DNA of 64,000 bases, taken from Sympetrum striolatum. Taxonomy: Eukaryota > Arthropoda > Insecta > Odonata > Libellulidae. The notes below the pieces were generated by a model, which ran no database searches, was not told the DNA's origin, and was given only the letters and a program-made list of their open reading frames with translations. Below, one piece after another: positions 12,335-22,890 of this stretch. How positions within the stretch are numbered: the stretch's first letter is position 1; every line of letters starts with the position of its first letter. A program made the translations under genes and the position numbers. Location: the NCBI GenBank assembly GCA_947579665.1, contig OX388345.1, positions 31,277,849-31,341,848 on the forward strand, read 5' to 3'.

Positions 12335-12412
12335 AACAAGATAGCCAGGCTATTTAAATCCTTTGCTGGACCGTATTTTGGCCTGCAGACCGTGTTGGAC
12401 AACCCTGATACC
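12335..12412. mobile_element. Possible terminus of a hAT-like non-autonomous element
   Basis: The segment carries GGACCGTATTTTGGCCTGC and then GACCGTGTTGGACAACCCTG. This resembles the right end of Charlie-type hAT MITEs, in which GGCCGTATTTGGCCCGCGGGCCGT is followed by a TTTGGACACCCCTG-like terminus. The expected left terminus (CAGGGTTGTCCAAC) and an 8-bp duplication of ATACCGTG were not found, so it is a solo end at best. Confidence 0.35.
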
Positions 12413-12861
12413 GTGAATACAATCAAATGTAGAATTTTAGTGGTTTTATGCACCTGAATACCTTTACAAGATTTATCATTATTTGGTAAAAATAAACAGT
12501 GGACCAACAAGCAGAATGCTGAGGTATTGTACGTTATCAAACTTAATGCAAAATAACTCAATCGTTACATAAATATTCTATGTCAACTGTCTTTCCATTC
12601 AATGACTACAAGAGAAATGATCAACCTTTAAATATACTTATGAATAGGATTTGAAAGTCTTAACTTCAAATTGTCGTTTTCACCACCAAAATTTGGAGAC
12701 TTGCAGCCGTGTATTCACATATACTGTAAGAGACGTAATTCTATCACTTTGATAGCCTTAGTAGCTTCGAAAAGTTGTTACATAAATCATATAACACGCA
12801 ATATTGTGAGATATCCTCAAGCTATAGAGCCAGTTGCCCACCTATATAAACGTGGATGTTG

Positions 12862-13830
12862 CTAAGTCTCTAATAAAAGCTGAATCAAATAAAATAGTGG
12901 ATTGGTTTAACCAAAATCAACTTATTGAAAATCCTGGAAAAAAAACAAGTGATTACAATCTCTCTCACCAGATACCAAGTACATGATAATCAGGAATCTG
13001 TAAACTACCTAGGTATTATCATAGACCAACGTCTTCACTGGAGTGACCATATCAGACATCTAGGATCAAAGTTAAGCTAAGCTACTTACCTCATAGGTAA
13101 GCTGGCTCTGGCTGTTGCAAAAAATATACTGAAGGATTCATAATTCTCAATCTTCCACTCCAGAATGACAAATGGGATCGCTTTATGGGGAAACTCCCCA
13201 CATTGGAAAAATATTTTCATAATTCAAAAAAGAGTAATGAGAATCGTGGCTAAAGTTCCCAGTAGAGAATCATGGAGACCATTATTCCAGGAATGGGGAA
13301 TATTTACTATGCCTTAAGCATACATTTACGCCTACGCAGTCTACATACACAATAATGAAGATAAATACATTAAACAAGAGGATCAACATGATCATCTTAC
13401 AAGAGGAAGAGACAGTTTGAGGACTCCATCTAGATTGAGTCGATAGATCGATCGATCAAAATATAACAAACAAAGGCTTAGTTTTACTGGGATAGGTTTT
13501 GAGGTGATGGCACTAAAAATATATAACAAACTACCTGTTTCTACAACAAATTATGTGAATGTAAAATTTTGTAAAGTTTTAAGGAAATTACTCATCATAA
13601 AAGCTAAATGGTAAATGATTTCTTGAGTGAGAAAAATGTAAGATTTGTATTTATACATATCAATGTACATATACATATTAATGTTTGTACTTTATTTTGT
13701 TGATAATATGCCTATGTTATTGTAGATATTTTAATTATATAATATTTTTGCTGAAGATTTTGATACTTGACGTGTCCTATATATACCTGTGTATGTCCTT
13801 GGACTAATAAGGTTATTATTATTATTATAA
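12862..13830 (+). pseudogene. Broken Jockey/CR1-type non-LTR retrotransposon, 3' end
   Basis: Plus-strand frames, interrupted by stops and shifts, give successive reverse-transcriptase landmarks. An IVDWFNQNQLIENPGK stretch lies at about 12880-12940. NYLGIIIDQRLHWSDHI at about 13000-13052 matches the YLGV.ID..L.W..HI motif after the RT core. Next come IALWGNS, IIQKRVMRIVAKVP, WRPLFQEWGI and a terminal IYNKLP block, the standard order of the C-terminal region in arthropod Jockey/CR1-like ORF2 proteins. The element ends with ACTAATAAGG followed by an (ATT)n tail at 13813-13829, as is common in LINEs with simple-repeat tails. The 5' part, including endonuclease and catalytic YADD, is missing, so it is a 5'-truncated dead copy. 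Confidence 0.88.
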
Positions 13831-16800
13831 GTTAGGCACACGGTTATGCGTCAACGAAGGCCCACAAAAGGGTATTGTATGGACTTTATTGAACCAGTGA
13901 AAATATCCCACGTTCGTAAAACTAAGAGAATCTGAAAAAATAAACGAAAGTTAAAGAAAAAAGAATAAACTGTACCTTTAAATGTACAGAAAGGTAGTTA
14001 CATCTTTACCACTGTAGGTATGATATAGGTATAAGTGCTTTCTTCTTTATTCGTTTAAATGGAGGACTATCACTAAGTCGAGGCCAAATCAGTAGATTAA
14101 AAATGAAAGTCACCTAACTTTTTCCCCATATCCCTGAATTCTTCCCTGAGACCTTGAATCTCTCCCTCATTTTTTTATACTTCCCTATTAATTTTAAAGA
14201 ATGAACAAAAGTCAGCTGACGATGTGAAAATTATATTGATCAACTCGTTCAGAGTGCATAAATATGTATGCAAAACGATCTCACAACTATAAATCGTACG
14301 AAAGCTTCCTTGCATGGACAATAGAGTTATCAAATTCTTCAAATTTGGCTCATCACCAGTGAATTCAGAAGGCGATAAAAGAACCCCATGCATTACGACC
14401 TTCACCAGCCATCCAAACAATAAGTAGTAGCCTTGCTGACGTCAGCCTTTGAAATGAAAAATCAACGTAGTTCAGCGTCGTCGAACACGATCTTATATTA
14501 GTAATAGATGTTACGCAAATATGTCGACATGCAAGAAAATGAATTCACGTACTTGCCTTTTGGCCCCGCATTTAGAAAGCAGTAATGCCTCGGTGGATAG
14601 CAACATCTGTGGAATACGAAAACATGGAAATAAACATAACACATAAGTGATGAAACAGCCGAGCAAGATGTTAACGTTTGAGGAATAATAGTCATTTGAA
14701 CTTCCTGTGCGGTTATCGTGTACTTGAATTTAAGATTAACAGGTTCCCACAGCAAGGAAGGAGTGATACGCATCTTTAGTTCCATTCCTGAACTGATTCC
14801 AACACCTCTTTCTTCGTGTGAATGAGTTAACCATAGAAAAACAATCTTATAACAGATTCATTGCGTGTAAAACAACACGCCCATCGCTATATTTTTAGGG
14901 CTTATAAATCAAATTTATGACGACTTTCACTCTGACTCAGAACATCCAAATCTTTGGATAGTGGCATCATTCTGTTTATTATGATGCATCATTTTAGGGA
15001 CAGCAGTTTAAGTTGATGGAAACGTTTCAAAAGAGATGTTGAAATTAATGACTCTAAGATCTGAATATATATTTGGAACAAGATGACGTTTCAAAGGAAA
15101 GAAATCTTTCCACAGAATGATAAGCGTGATAAATTGTTTTGGAAAAAGCACCTTTCTGTATTCCCTGTTAGATTTCCCATGTCGTTATATTTCACTTAAA
15201 TGTAGGGCATATTGATCCACAAGCTACCAAGAACTTGCTCTTACTCATCTGAGAAAAAAAAAGATTCTAAATCTGAAAACCCTCCGAATAATCGTCAATT
15301 ATTTTTTATTCATAAATTCAAATTGCTTAAGCCATTAAAATCTCTCCAGTCTTCTCTCTCACAGCCTTACCCCTCAACCTCATTCAGAATCATTAAAAAT
15401 ATCCTTCATTTTTATCCTCTATTTTATCCAGATAAAGGTGGTGATTTGATTTGCATATCTTATTTTCACTTAGAGTTCATTTCCTCAGAACTATCACAAA
15501 ATTAATTTACAATCTTTCAGAAAATGAAGGAATTTGGAATTAAGTTCTTAATGATTGAATCTAAGACCATGATATCATAATTGGTCACTACTTAGCGGAG
15601 GATTCCTGCTGAAGCAATTGATAATTATTTTAGAGTAAATATCACGATTTTTTCACAATTGTTTAAATCCTTGGAATTATTATGAAAGGTCGATAAAAGA
15701 TTGCGTTTCGTTAGATCATTTAAAAATTAATTCCAGATAATAAATACAAAATATCAGTTCTCTGAGTACTTATGTTACATTATGCTCTTTTTATGTCGCC
15801 TAACTTTCTCCTCCTTATATGATTTCAGTTTACAAAACATTCTTAGGATTCAATGGGTAATAACGGATTTGTTTGATATATAATGATATAATAATTGATT
15901 AGTTTAATAATATTTGTATCATTTGATAATATATAATTGTTTGATACATAATATGATGAAAACAACAGAAAAAATGAAAAATCCGAAAACTTCCGTAATT
16001 TCCTTTCTTTTTTTAAATACCTGCCAATTATTACAAATTTTAAATAAATCAAACCCATAAATGTTATTTTATAAAGGTTAATAGACTATTAGCGTTGAAA
16101 AAATGTATCGATTATTTCAGCAGCATTTAGCATTTTGCGGTATTGTTTAAATTCAAGAGTATCTTATTTTTTGTCAAATTTTAATATCCTTTTAAGAAAC
16201 AATCCCTTCTTTTCAATGATGATAAGCCGAACTTTTTCAAACTTTACTCTTTCAAGTTCTTTAATCACGTTAAGATAAATTGCGTAGAATTATTTCAAAA
16301 TTTTACTTATCCTTTTAAATGATTTGAAATTTTACTACACGCATTTCCTATGTCTGAATGATTTTGAAAAGAATTGCATTACCTACTTTTAAAGAGGGAA
16401 ATGGTTTTAATTATATAAAATCTCCGCTTTCCTTAGACTGTGATATTCTTTTGCTTGACATTTCTTAATGTATATTTACTCATTTAAATCCGTAAATGTA
16501 ATGATAAATCGTACTCTAAAGGAAGATGAAGGAGAAGCGATGGAGAGTTATCAAATTTTCTACTAAATTTGTAGATCATTAAAGCCAAACTTGTCCAGGA
16601 AGTTAATTTCATGTACCCTCCAAATATTTTAATTGGTCTCGTGTTGCATCTCCTCTTTCTTTATGCCCATCTTCGCATCTGTTCCGCAACCAGGAGAGAG
16701 AAAGATTGATCTGTTGTAAGTGCTGGCACATCTCCCAAGAAAGCTCCATTCACATCTTCATTTCGTCACTACCACAAATATAACATCGGAGCACTCTCTT

Positions 16801-17576
16801 TACTGCTACACTATTCGTTTCCCAAAAGTGCTGCACTCGTTTATGTAATGGATTCCAGTCTCACCTCTTTCTTCGTTTCACTGAGGATATCTAGAAGGAA
16901 TAAAAAATGTTTTTTTCCTCAATGTGCGTTTATGCGCGTGGCTGGAGATCCATTTCGGAGTAAAACCTTGAAAATGAAAACTGAAACGAAATGTTTTATG
17001 GTTTTATAAATAACTCGACGAGGCAAGAATACACAATCTTAGAGAGCCCTGCGTCCTAATACCAATTTAATTAAAGCATTGTTTACCCTGAGGATTTCTC
17101 GTAATATTTCCAAATTTGTGGGTCTATATTAATTAGTCATAAAATTAATAATCACACTAAATGGTATTTTTTATATTCTCGGATATATTTACACCTGTGC
17201 CCGAATTTATCGTTGCATTGAATAAGAGGTGGAGCCTCCAGTTATCAGTCATAATCATCAGTTAACTATCACCCGATAGTAAGCTGATTCTACTAAATTA
17301 TTTATTTATTTCAAATCTTAAAATGGAGTAAAACTAACAAGAGTTTGGCCACTTTCCAGCAATGTTCAATGAATGGCAGAAAGGAAGGGAAATTTCAATA
17401 TTTATAGAATTCCTACTGCGAACTTCTCAGTCTTGTGATAGGACGTTCCTTTTCCAATTTTCTGAAATCTATTATATGTGAGCGTCAGGAGTTTTCTTTA
17501 TGTAAATCATGAATAAATGAGAAATCAGTAGTAGAAATTTTTGGTACAGACAGTCATGAATCATAGAAATTTTTCC
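13831..17576. other. Non-coding DNA without recognisable genes
   Basis: Minus-strand frames of 81 and 95 codons (14175-14420, 14498-14785) and a plus frame of 97 codons (15212-15505) match nothing I recognise. The area around 15850-16000 is low-complexity, rich in TTGATAATATAT motifs. No tandem arrays or terminal repeats were seen. Confidence 0.5.
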
Positions 17577-17825
17577 GAAATTTTTAATAAAATAATTTTT
17601 TTCCTCTGAGCCATGTTCCCATATTGTATGGAGTCGGCTGATGAATGATGGTTTTGGCGATGATTTTGACTCTTACTGCCAGATGCCCTTTCTGCCGCGA
17701 ATCCTAAGTGGGAAAGTCAGACAAATACACAGCCATTCCCTGATCAGAAAAATCCCGATCAGCCGGGATTGGGGTTGGAGCGATAGCGCTCAGCGCGCTA
17801 ACCACTCGGCCACCAGTGGCGGTGT
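17577..17825 (-). repeat. tRNA-derived SINE
   Basis: On the minus strand the element opens with CTGGTGGCCGAGTGGTTAGC. The TGGCCGAGTGG at 17812-17802 is a perfect Pol III A-box of a Leu/Ser-type tRNA. The B-box position (about 17776-17762) reads AACCCCAATCCCGGC, a mutated GGTTCGAATCC followed by the same CCCGGCTGATCGG seen in the copy at 49390. A non-tRNA body follows, and the element ends in an A-rich tail (plus-strand T-rich run 17577-17605). The two copies share CCCGGCT.ATCGG.ATTTTTC. It would be transcribed by RNA polymerase III and mobilised by a LINE in trans. The B-box damage suggests this copy is inactive. Confidence 0.7.
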
Positions 17826-20135
17826 TTAAAAAAATGATTTATGTGACTTTAATTATTAATTGAATTTTTAACTGCAACTTAAAAGCATTATTAAAAAGTT
17901 TCATTATTAATAAGTTTGTTATTTATTTTTAAAACGAAAGCAAATGCTAACTTACACATCATGATGTATTTGTAACTGACCTACCATAAAATTTTAGTTT
18001 TCATAATTAAGCCATTTCATTAAAAGTTGGATATATAAATCTAACATTGATTTTGTAAGGAAGGAAACTTTAAAAAGTTTCCGTTTTCTAGTTTTACATC
18101 GTAAAATATATGGTTAGAAATTTTGCAACTTAAAGGTATAAATATTAATGGCAACCGCGCGAACTAAGTGTGAGATCTATCAACTGTTGCTAAGATCTAC
18201 TATTCGACTATAAAAATACGCTTAACTTTCAACCGTTCTGATGCCAAACGCCTCTCTAGCCTTTACTACTCAATAAAAATGCATTTTCTTAAGGAGACAA
18301 AGATGATGGCAGCTTCACTCCAACTCTTTCCCTTTATTGAAAGCTCGATACTGAAATATGACTGTCGTTTGGATTGTTGTGGTGCCTCAAAGAGGCGCGA
18401 CTGCCGATGAGATACGCAGAATAACGTTTGATTTGTGATGCATTCAAAGTAAAGACCTCTCCGCGACGTAGATCCATAAAATCAAATAGCTTTCATAGAA
18501 TAAATCATCTACGACTATTTATGTTGATTGCTCCATAGCGCAGTTCCTATGGTAAATGAAATTTTGCTGTTTATTTTTTTGGCATGAATCAATTTATAAG
18601 GTTCTTTACTTCGTGTGTCAAATTTTGATTTGCGGAGCGTGGGCCATGATTCTCTTAGAGTTGTTTCCTTCTTCATATTATAAATGGTTTATTCATAATG
18701 TAATTGAGCATTATTCCTTGTATTTTATTTAAACGCATTTACGAGTATAACTTTTTAAAAATATTTTATCCATTTACAAGTATTTACAAGAATTTAATTC
18801 CTTAAGCTTTATTATAAAAAATAATAAGCTGATGTTAGTATCTAGGGTGCTTACTCAACCTCGAAAAATAATATTTTTGATAATAACACATAAGATAAAA
18901 TAAAGTTTACTTTATTTCAGAAATACGTAGATGAAAATATAAAAAATATGTATCTGTGAAATTTAAGTTTATTTTATGTTTTATGTTGAGATGAAGTTCC
19001 ACCATGTGAAGGGCGGAGTGAATGAATCGTTAATAATTTGTAACTGTAACTTAGTATATTGATCGTAGCATTCAAAATGAACCAGAAACTCATTAGTGAT
19101 TCCAATCCCATCTCCGCTTATGTTCCTGTATAAGTTGGAAACCTACTACACCCACTATGAATGAAAGTTTCCTCGGGATTCGCATGGGACTCATACTCTA
19201 CAGATAAGCAAATATTTCCCGACTGGAAGCTGGAATATTTGCTCGTGGGCCAAAGGAGCATGTGCTCTTTGACATGTCTCTTTTTGATAGGAGAGCAGAA
19301 ACGGGATGATTTTTGCACGAATTATTAATCTTGAAGAGGTAAACAAGCAAATGACTGAGTTGGCATGACTCTTCAATGAAATTCGCATCCCCTAGAGATT
19401 CGTTCCGTGGAAAGTGATTAAGGGCAAGTTCTCACACGGATGCTGGTAATATCAAATACGCCTTTACTCGTCCATTAAGATATCCGAGCCAAGATGTGGC
19501 CTCGTGATGCCATTCACGCTGGTTGCTTCTGCATCCTGAATGAAGAAGCTGCCGCACTTGCGCAATGCTGATGAATAATTCTAATTACTCAAAGTCAGTT
19601 TTCAAATACTCATCCACTTGGCTTGTTGCCATAGTCATCATAGCACGGCTTTAGGATTATATATCTCAATCAAACCGAAATAAAGAACTATTTCGTTTAT
19701 AGGAGCCGCTATTTTTCAAAGTGATGCGATGTACTCCTACCACACGCCGAAAGGGGCTTGCTGGGTTATGCAGATGTATTTATGTATGTCATTACTTGAC
19801 TTTGTAAAAATATGAACCTGAAAATCTATTTCTGCAATGATTATATCTAGATCTGCCTATAAACTATTCAATCTTGGCGTATTTTAATCTCAAAAATCCA
19901 CCATTAGATTCCACTAGTTTTCTAAAGGGATTGAAGCTTACTAGGAAAGATCTGGGGTAGTTTGCCTTTGATTTCCTCTCTTGGACAAAGCACTGAGAAC
20001 GGAAATGTCCAATTGAGTGCAGCGCAATGACCCTAAAAACAAATCCTACTTCGAAGGATCGCATATTTGTACTAGAAGTAAGTAGTGGAATAAGTTGAGG
20101 AATATTTATTACTTTCCACAGGATATAATACTGAA
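17826..20135. other. AT-rich non-coding DNA
   Basis: A small perfect hairpin occurs at about 18061-18081 (GGAAACTTTAAAAAGTTTCC). The segment 19912-19965 has a diverged look-alike at 20860-20915, sharing GCTTACTAGG.AAGAT, suggesting an old local duplication. No gene was recognised; minus-strand frames at 19118-19388 are about 65 codons and unremarkable. Confidence 0.45.
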
Positions 20136-20164
20136 GACCTGTTTCGGCACGAAGCCATTATCAG
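20136..20164 (-). ncRNA. Hammerhead-ribozyme-like core, probable Penelope-type relic
   Basis: The minus strand reads CTGATAA, then TGGC-TTCGT-GCC, then GAAAC, then AGGTC. This is the hammerhead layout: CUGANGA box, helix II with a small loop, GAAA box, very short helix III, cleavage-site GUC. The GAAA box is intact, but the conserved G8 of CUGANGA is A here, which should abolish cleavage. Helix I is only weakly supported (AGGAT and ATCCT about 10 nt out on each side). Minimal hammerheads with tiny helix III are established in Penelope-like retroelements. No Penelope reverse transcriptase is visible nearby. Confidence 0.4.
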
Positions 20165-21135
20165 ATCGTGTGCAATCCTTCTTTACTTCCTTCGAAGTAC
20201 TTCAAAGAATTACTTCTCTTATTTCATTATTTCATTCCACGAAGTCCGACCAGAAATTATTGATTATAATCATGAACTTGGAAAGTATATGATGTAATAT
20301 ATATTTGTTAACAGTGCGAAATTCTGCAAAAGGATTAAATAATAATGATTAGTATTTTTAAATAAATAATTTTTAGGATTTTTATGATAGTTACTTATTC
20401 CTTGTGCAAACTTTTAATTACTTTTCACCTTTTGTTTCTTCTTGCTACTTTTAATTAAATATTTATTTAAATTTTTATATGAATGATTAGCGGCACACTT
20501 AGAACTTTTACTAATTTTTTGTGAACCTTAAATTAAATGGATCGAATTCTCTGCTACTTAAACCTTAACGACCTATATTTTTTGGCAGGCGTGGTTATGA
20601 GAGACGGTAATGAGAAGCGCTCATTTCATGAAGTGGTCTAAAATTGACTTGAGGTAAATGTACAGAGTAATGTTTTGACCTCCTAATTGCAGCCTTCTTA
20701 AGTTACTTTCCTCTCTTCAGATAAATTTAGGGTTATTTGATAAAGTCTTATAAAGACCTCATTTGGGATCCTATTTAAACAATTATTGTTTGTGAAGTAT
20801 TCAGCCTGAAGACCAATTTGTACCTCACCCATCAATCCCCTTAGCTACTAAATGGATCGAAAGGGGATGGAGGCTTACTAGGCAAGATGAGGAGTGAGTT
20901 ATTTTGAATTTCATTTTATTTACTGACCTAGAACGCTGTTCATGAAAGTTTTTTTCGTCAGTGTACCACCGTTTCCATATGAATAAACATTTTCGTAGCA
21001 TTATGCATCACAGATAACAATCCCTTTCTTGTAATCGTGGTTATTTTAGCTTTATTCTCCTTTACCTCTGATGATGATAGCATCGTTATTGAAATGTACA
21101 TTGGGTGTTTCTTAGAAATTTAATAATCCAGGCCT
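20165..21135. other. AT-rich non-coding DNA
   Basis: No gene or element termini recognised. Contains the second copy (about 20860-20915) of the diverged duplication noted near 19.9 kb. Confidence 0.45.
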
Positions 21136-21352
21136 TCTTGTTATTTTCGGAAACCGGAGGCGACGAGGTACGGATCGCCGATTAAGAAGTCTTATGGAAA
21201 TTTTAAACCTCTAACTCTAAACTCTAAAGACAATGAAGAAAAATTAAATGAAAAATAAACTTTTGTTGATTATGCATGAATGAGGTATTTAAAAAATCAA
21301 GGTATCAAACACTTTTCATTTAAGGGAATGTTTATTTAACTTTCTCATCGAA
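21136..21352 (+). repeat. Left arm of a 217-bp imperfect inverted repeat
   Basis: The arm begins TCTTGTTATTTTCGGAAACC and runs through CGGAGGCGACGAGGTACGGA, a TTTTAAACCTCTAACTCTAAA block and CAAACACTTTTCATTTAA. Its reverse complement is found at 22292-22508 with clear but incomplete identity (roughly three quarters by eye). The 939-bp interior shows no transposase. A third, more diverged partial relative lies at 32036-32105. Confidence 0.8.
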
Positions 21353-22192
21353 TTATGAGATATTATGAGATTATAAGAGCTTAAATTGTGAATGCCGCAG
21401 ACAACAAAAAAGCGCGCGTTAAATTGTCATTGTTGCGTTAGCCATTGTTCCCATCTTCCGATGGTGACTTGCAGAATGTATCCGCACATAAGCTGAGAAG
21501 TGTTTTCTAAGTTGAGTTCGACTTTGCGTAACATATCTGAACGTTTTTCAGTCGTCTGTATGCATTTACCAGATTTTTCATTTTTCCACATGTGACTACA
21601 TTTCGTCTATACTATTATCTGCTCCTATTTTTGAATGCGGGTTTATTACCGCCTTTTGACGTTCTCGTTTCTGTCATCATTACTCAACCATTTCCTCGGC
21701 TGTCACACTTGAGTAACCTGTTTTGTTATCATTACATACCTTTATTCATATCGTAGTGTCCTTTACTGCTTCATTCACACAAATGTAAGATTAAATTTGT
21801 TCCTTGGTTCTTTTTCGTATAGTGTGAGGTAATAAGGCAGTAAAAATGCTTTATCCAAATTTTGTTTAGGTGATTGAACCTCGTTCCCAGACAAAAGAAT
21901 ATATAATCATGTCTTGTTACATTAATGTAGTAAAGCTAAGGTGGAACTAGAATCCAAAATTTTTCTTGATTCGTCGATTTTCGTGTAAAAAAATCTTAGG
22001 AACTGGTTAATTCGAACTTTTTACCATTGATATGAAGCAGTTTCACAAAAATATTTTCACAAAAATATTTTCCCAAAAACAGTTTGCGTTGTCAAAATCC
22101 GGTTAAAAGTTATAGTGATACAAAGGAATCTATTCTCCAGTTATTAAACCTACTGGAATAATATACTTTTACTGAGAGACTTAAATCGAGGA

Positions 22193-22293
22193 AGTAAGCG
22201 AAAATCTCCGACTCTTTTGTCTAAATTCAAATTCTTAGCTATGCAGCGTGAAAAATATAATTTGGTTTATCGTTTAACTTTTCTCATTTAGAA
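22193..22293 (+). repeat. Direct repeat, copy 1
   Basis: Shares AAAATCTCCGACT, a TCTAAATTCA block, TTCTTAGCTATGCAG and TTTGGTTTATCGTTTAA with copy 2 at 22528-22630. The copies are 335 bp apart with only scattered mismatches, so they are younger or better preserved than the inverted arms. Confidence 0.85.
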
Positions 22294-22508
22294 TTTTATG
22301 CGAAAGTTAAATAAGCATTTCTTTAAATTAAAAGTGTTTGGTAATTTGATTTTCGGAATAAAATACGTTTTTCATGCACAATAAACAAAAGCTTATTTTT
22401 CATTTAATTTTGCCTCGTTGTCAGACTTGGTTTAGAGTTAGAGGTTTAAAATTTCCATTAGATGTCTTATCCGTACCTCATTGCCTCCGGTTTCCGAAAA
22501 TAACAAGA
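22292..22508 (-). repeat. Right arm of the inverted repeat
   Basis: Reverse complement of the left arm, with landmark TAGAGTTAGAGGTTTAAAAT at about 22432-22451 and CCTCCGGTTTCCGAAAATAA near the outer end. It lies exactly between two direct copies of a 101-103 bp sequence (22193-22293 and 22528-22630), which the left arm lacks. This arrangement fits a foldback-like or long-terminal-inverted-repeat element that was rearranged, or insertion into a tandem repeat. No target duplication was found. Confidence 0.8.
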
Positions 22509-22527
22509 TTATCAACTTTCAAAAGCT

Positions 22528-22630
22528 AGTAAGCTAAAATCTCCGACTTTTTTTCGTCTAAATTCACATTCTTAGCTATGCAGTGTGAAAGATATAATTT
22601 GGTTTATCGTTTAATTTTTCTCATTTAGAA
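22528..22630 (+). repeat. Direct repeat, copy 2
   Basis: Second copy of the repeat at 22193-22293, on the other side of the right inverted arm. Confidence 0.85.
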
Positions 22631-22810
22631 CCGTTTAATTTTTAGCACAACAGATAAACAAAGTAAGATATGTACTGAAGTTTAAAGATAAATTTATATT
22701 TATTTTCCATTGGTATAATATGTTTTTCAAACTTTACTATGAAACTTCTGTTACCCGAATTTTTGATTGCTCCCCTCAGGTTCGATATATCCAAGTTCGA
22801 ATTATATTTT

Positions 22811-22890
22811 AATAGAATAGAATAGATTTACTTTATGGAGAGCAATTAGGTGGTTATAAAGACTCCTCTTACATCTAAACCTGCGTTATT
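22811..22890 (-). repeat. Dispersed repeat family, copy 1 of 6 (LINE/SINE 3'-end-like)
   Basis: Shares the pattern TTTA-TT..GGG.GAG ... AAGACTCCTCTTACATCTAA with copies at 36090, 36378, 47070, 57551 and 60456. On the minus strand the family ends in an AATAAA-like signal followed by AT-rich simple sequence, here TATTCTATTCTATT, typical of a retroposon 3' end. No coding part is present. Confidence 0.55.

Noticed and set aside
18061..18081. 20-bp perfect hairpin as a terminator or small RNA
   Set aside because: Short AT-rich palindromes of this size are expected by chance in this sequence.
21068..21100. Plus-strand CTGATGA ... GAAAT arrangement resembling a hammerhead core
   Set aside because: Helix II is a weak AT/GT stem, the position after helix III would be G (not allowed at the cleavage site), and it lacks the TGGC...GCC pattern of the other four; probably chance.
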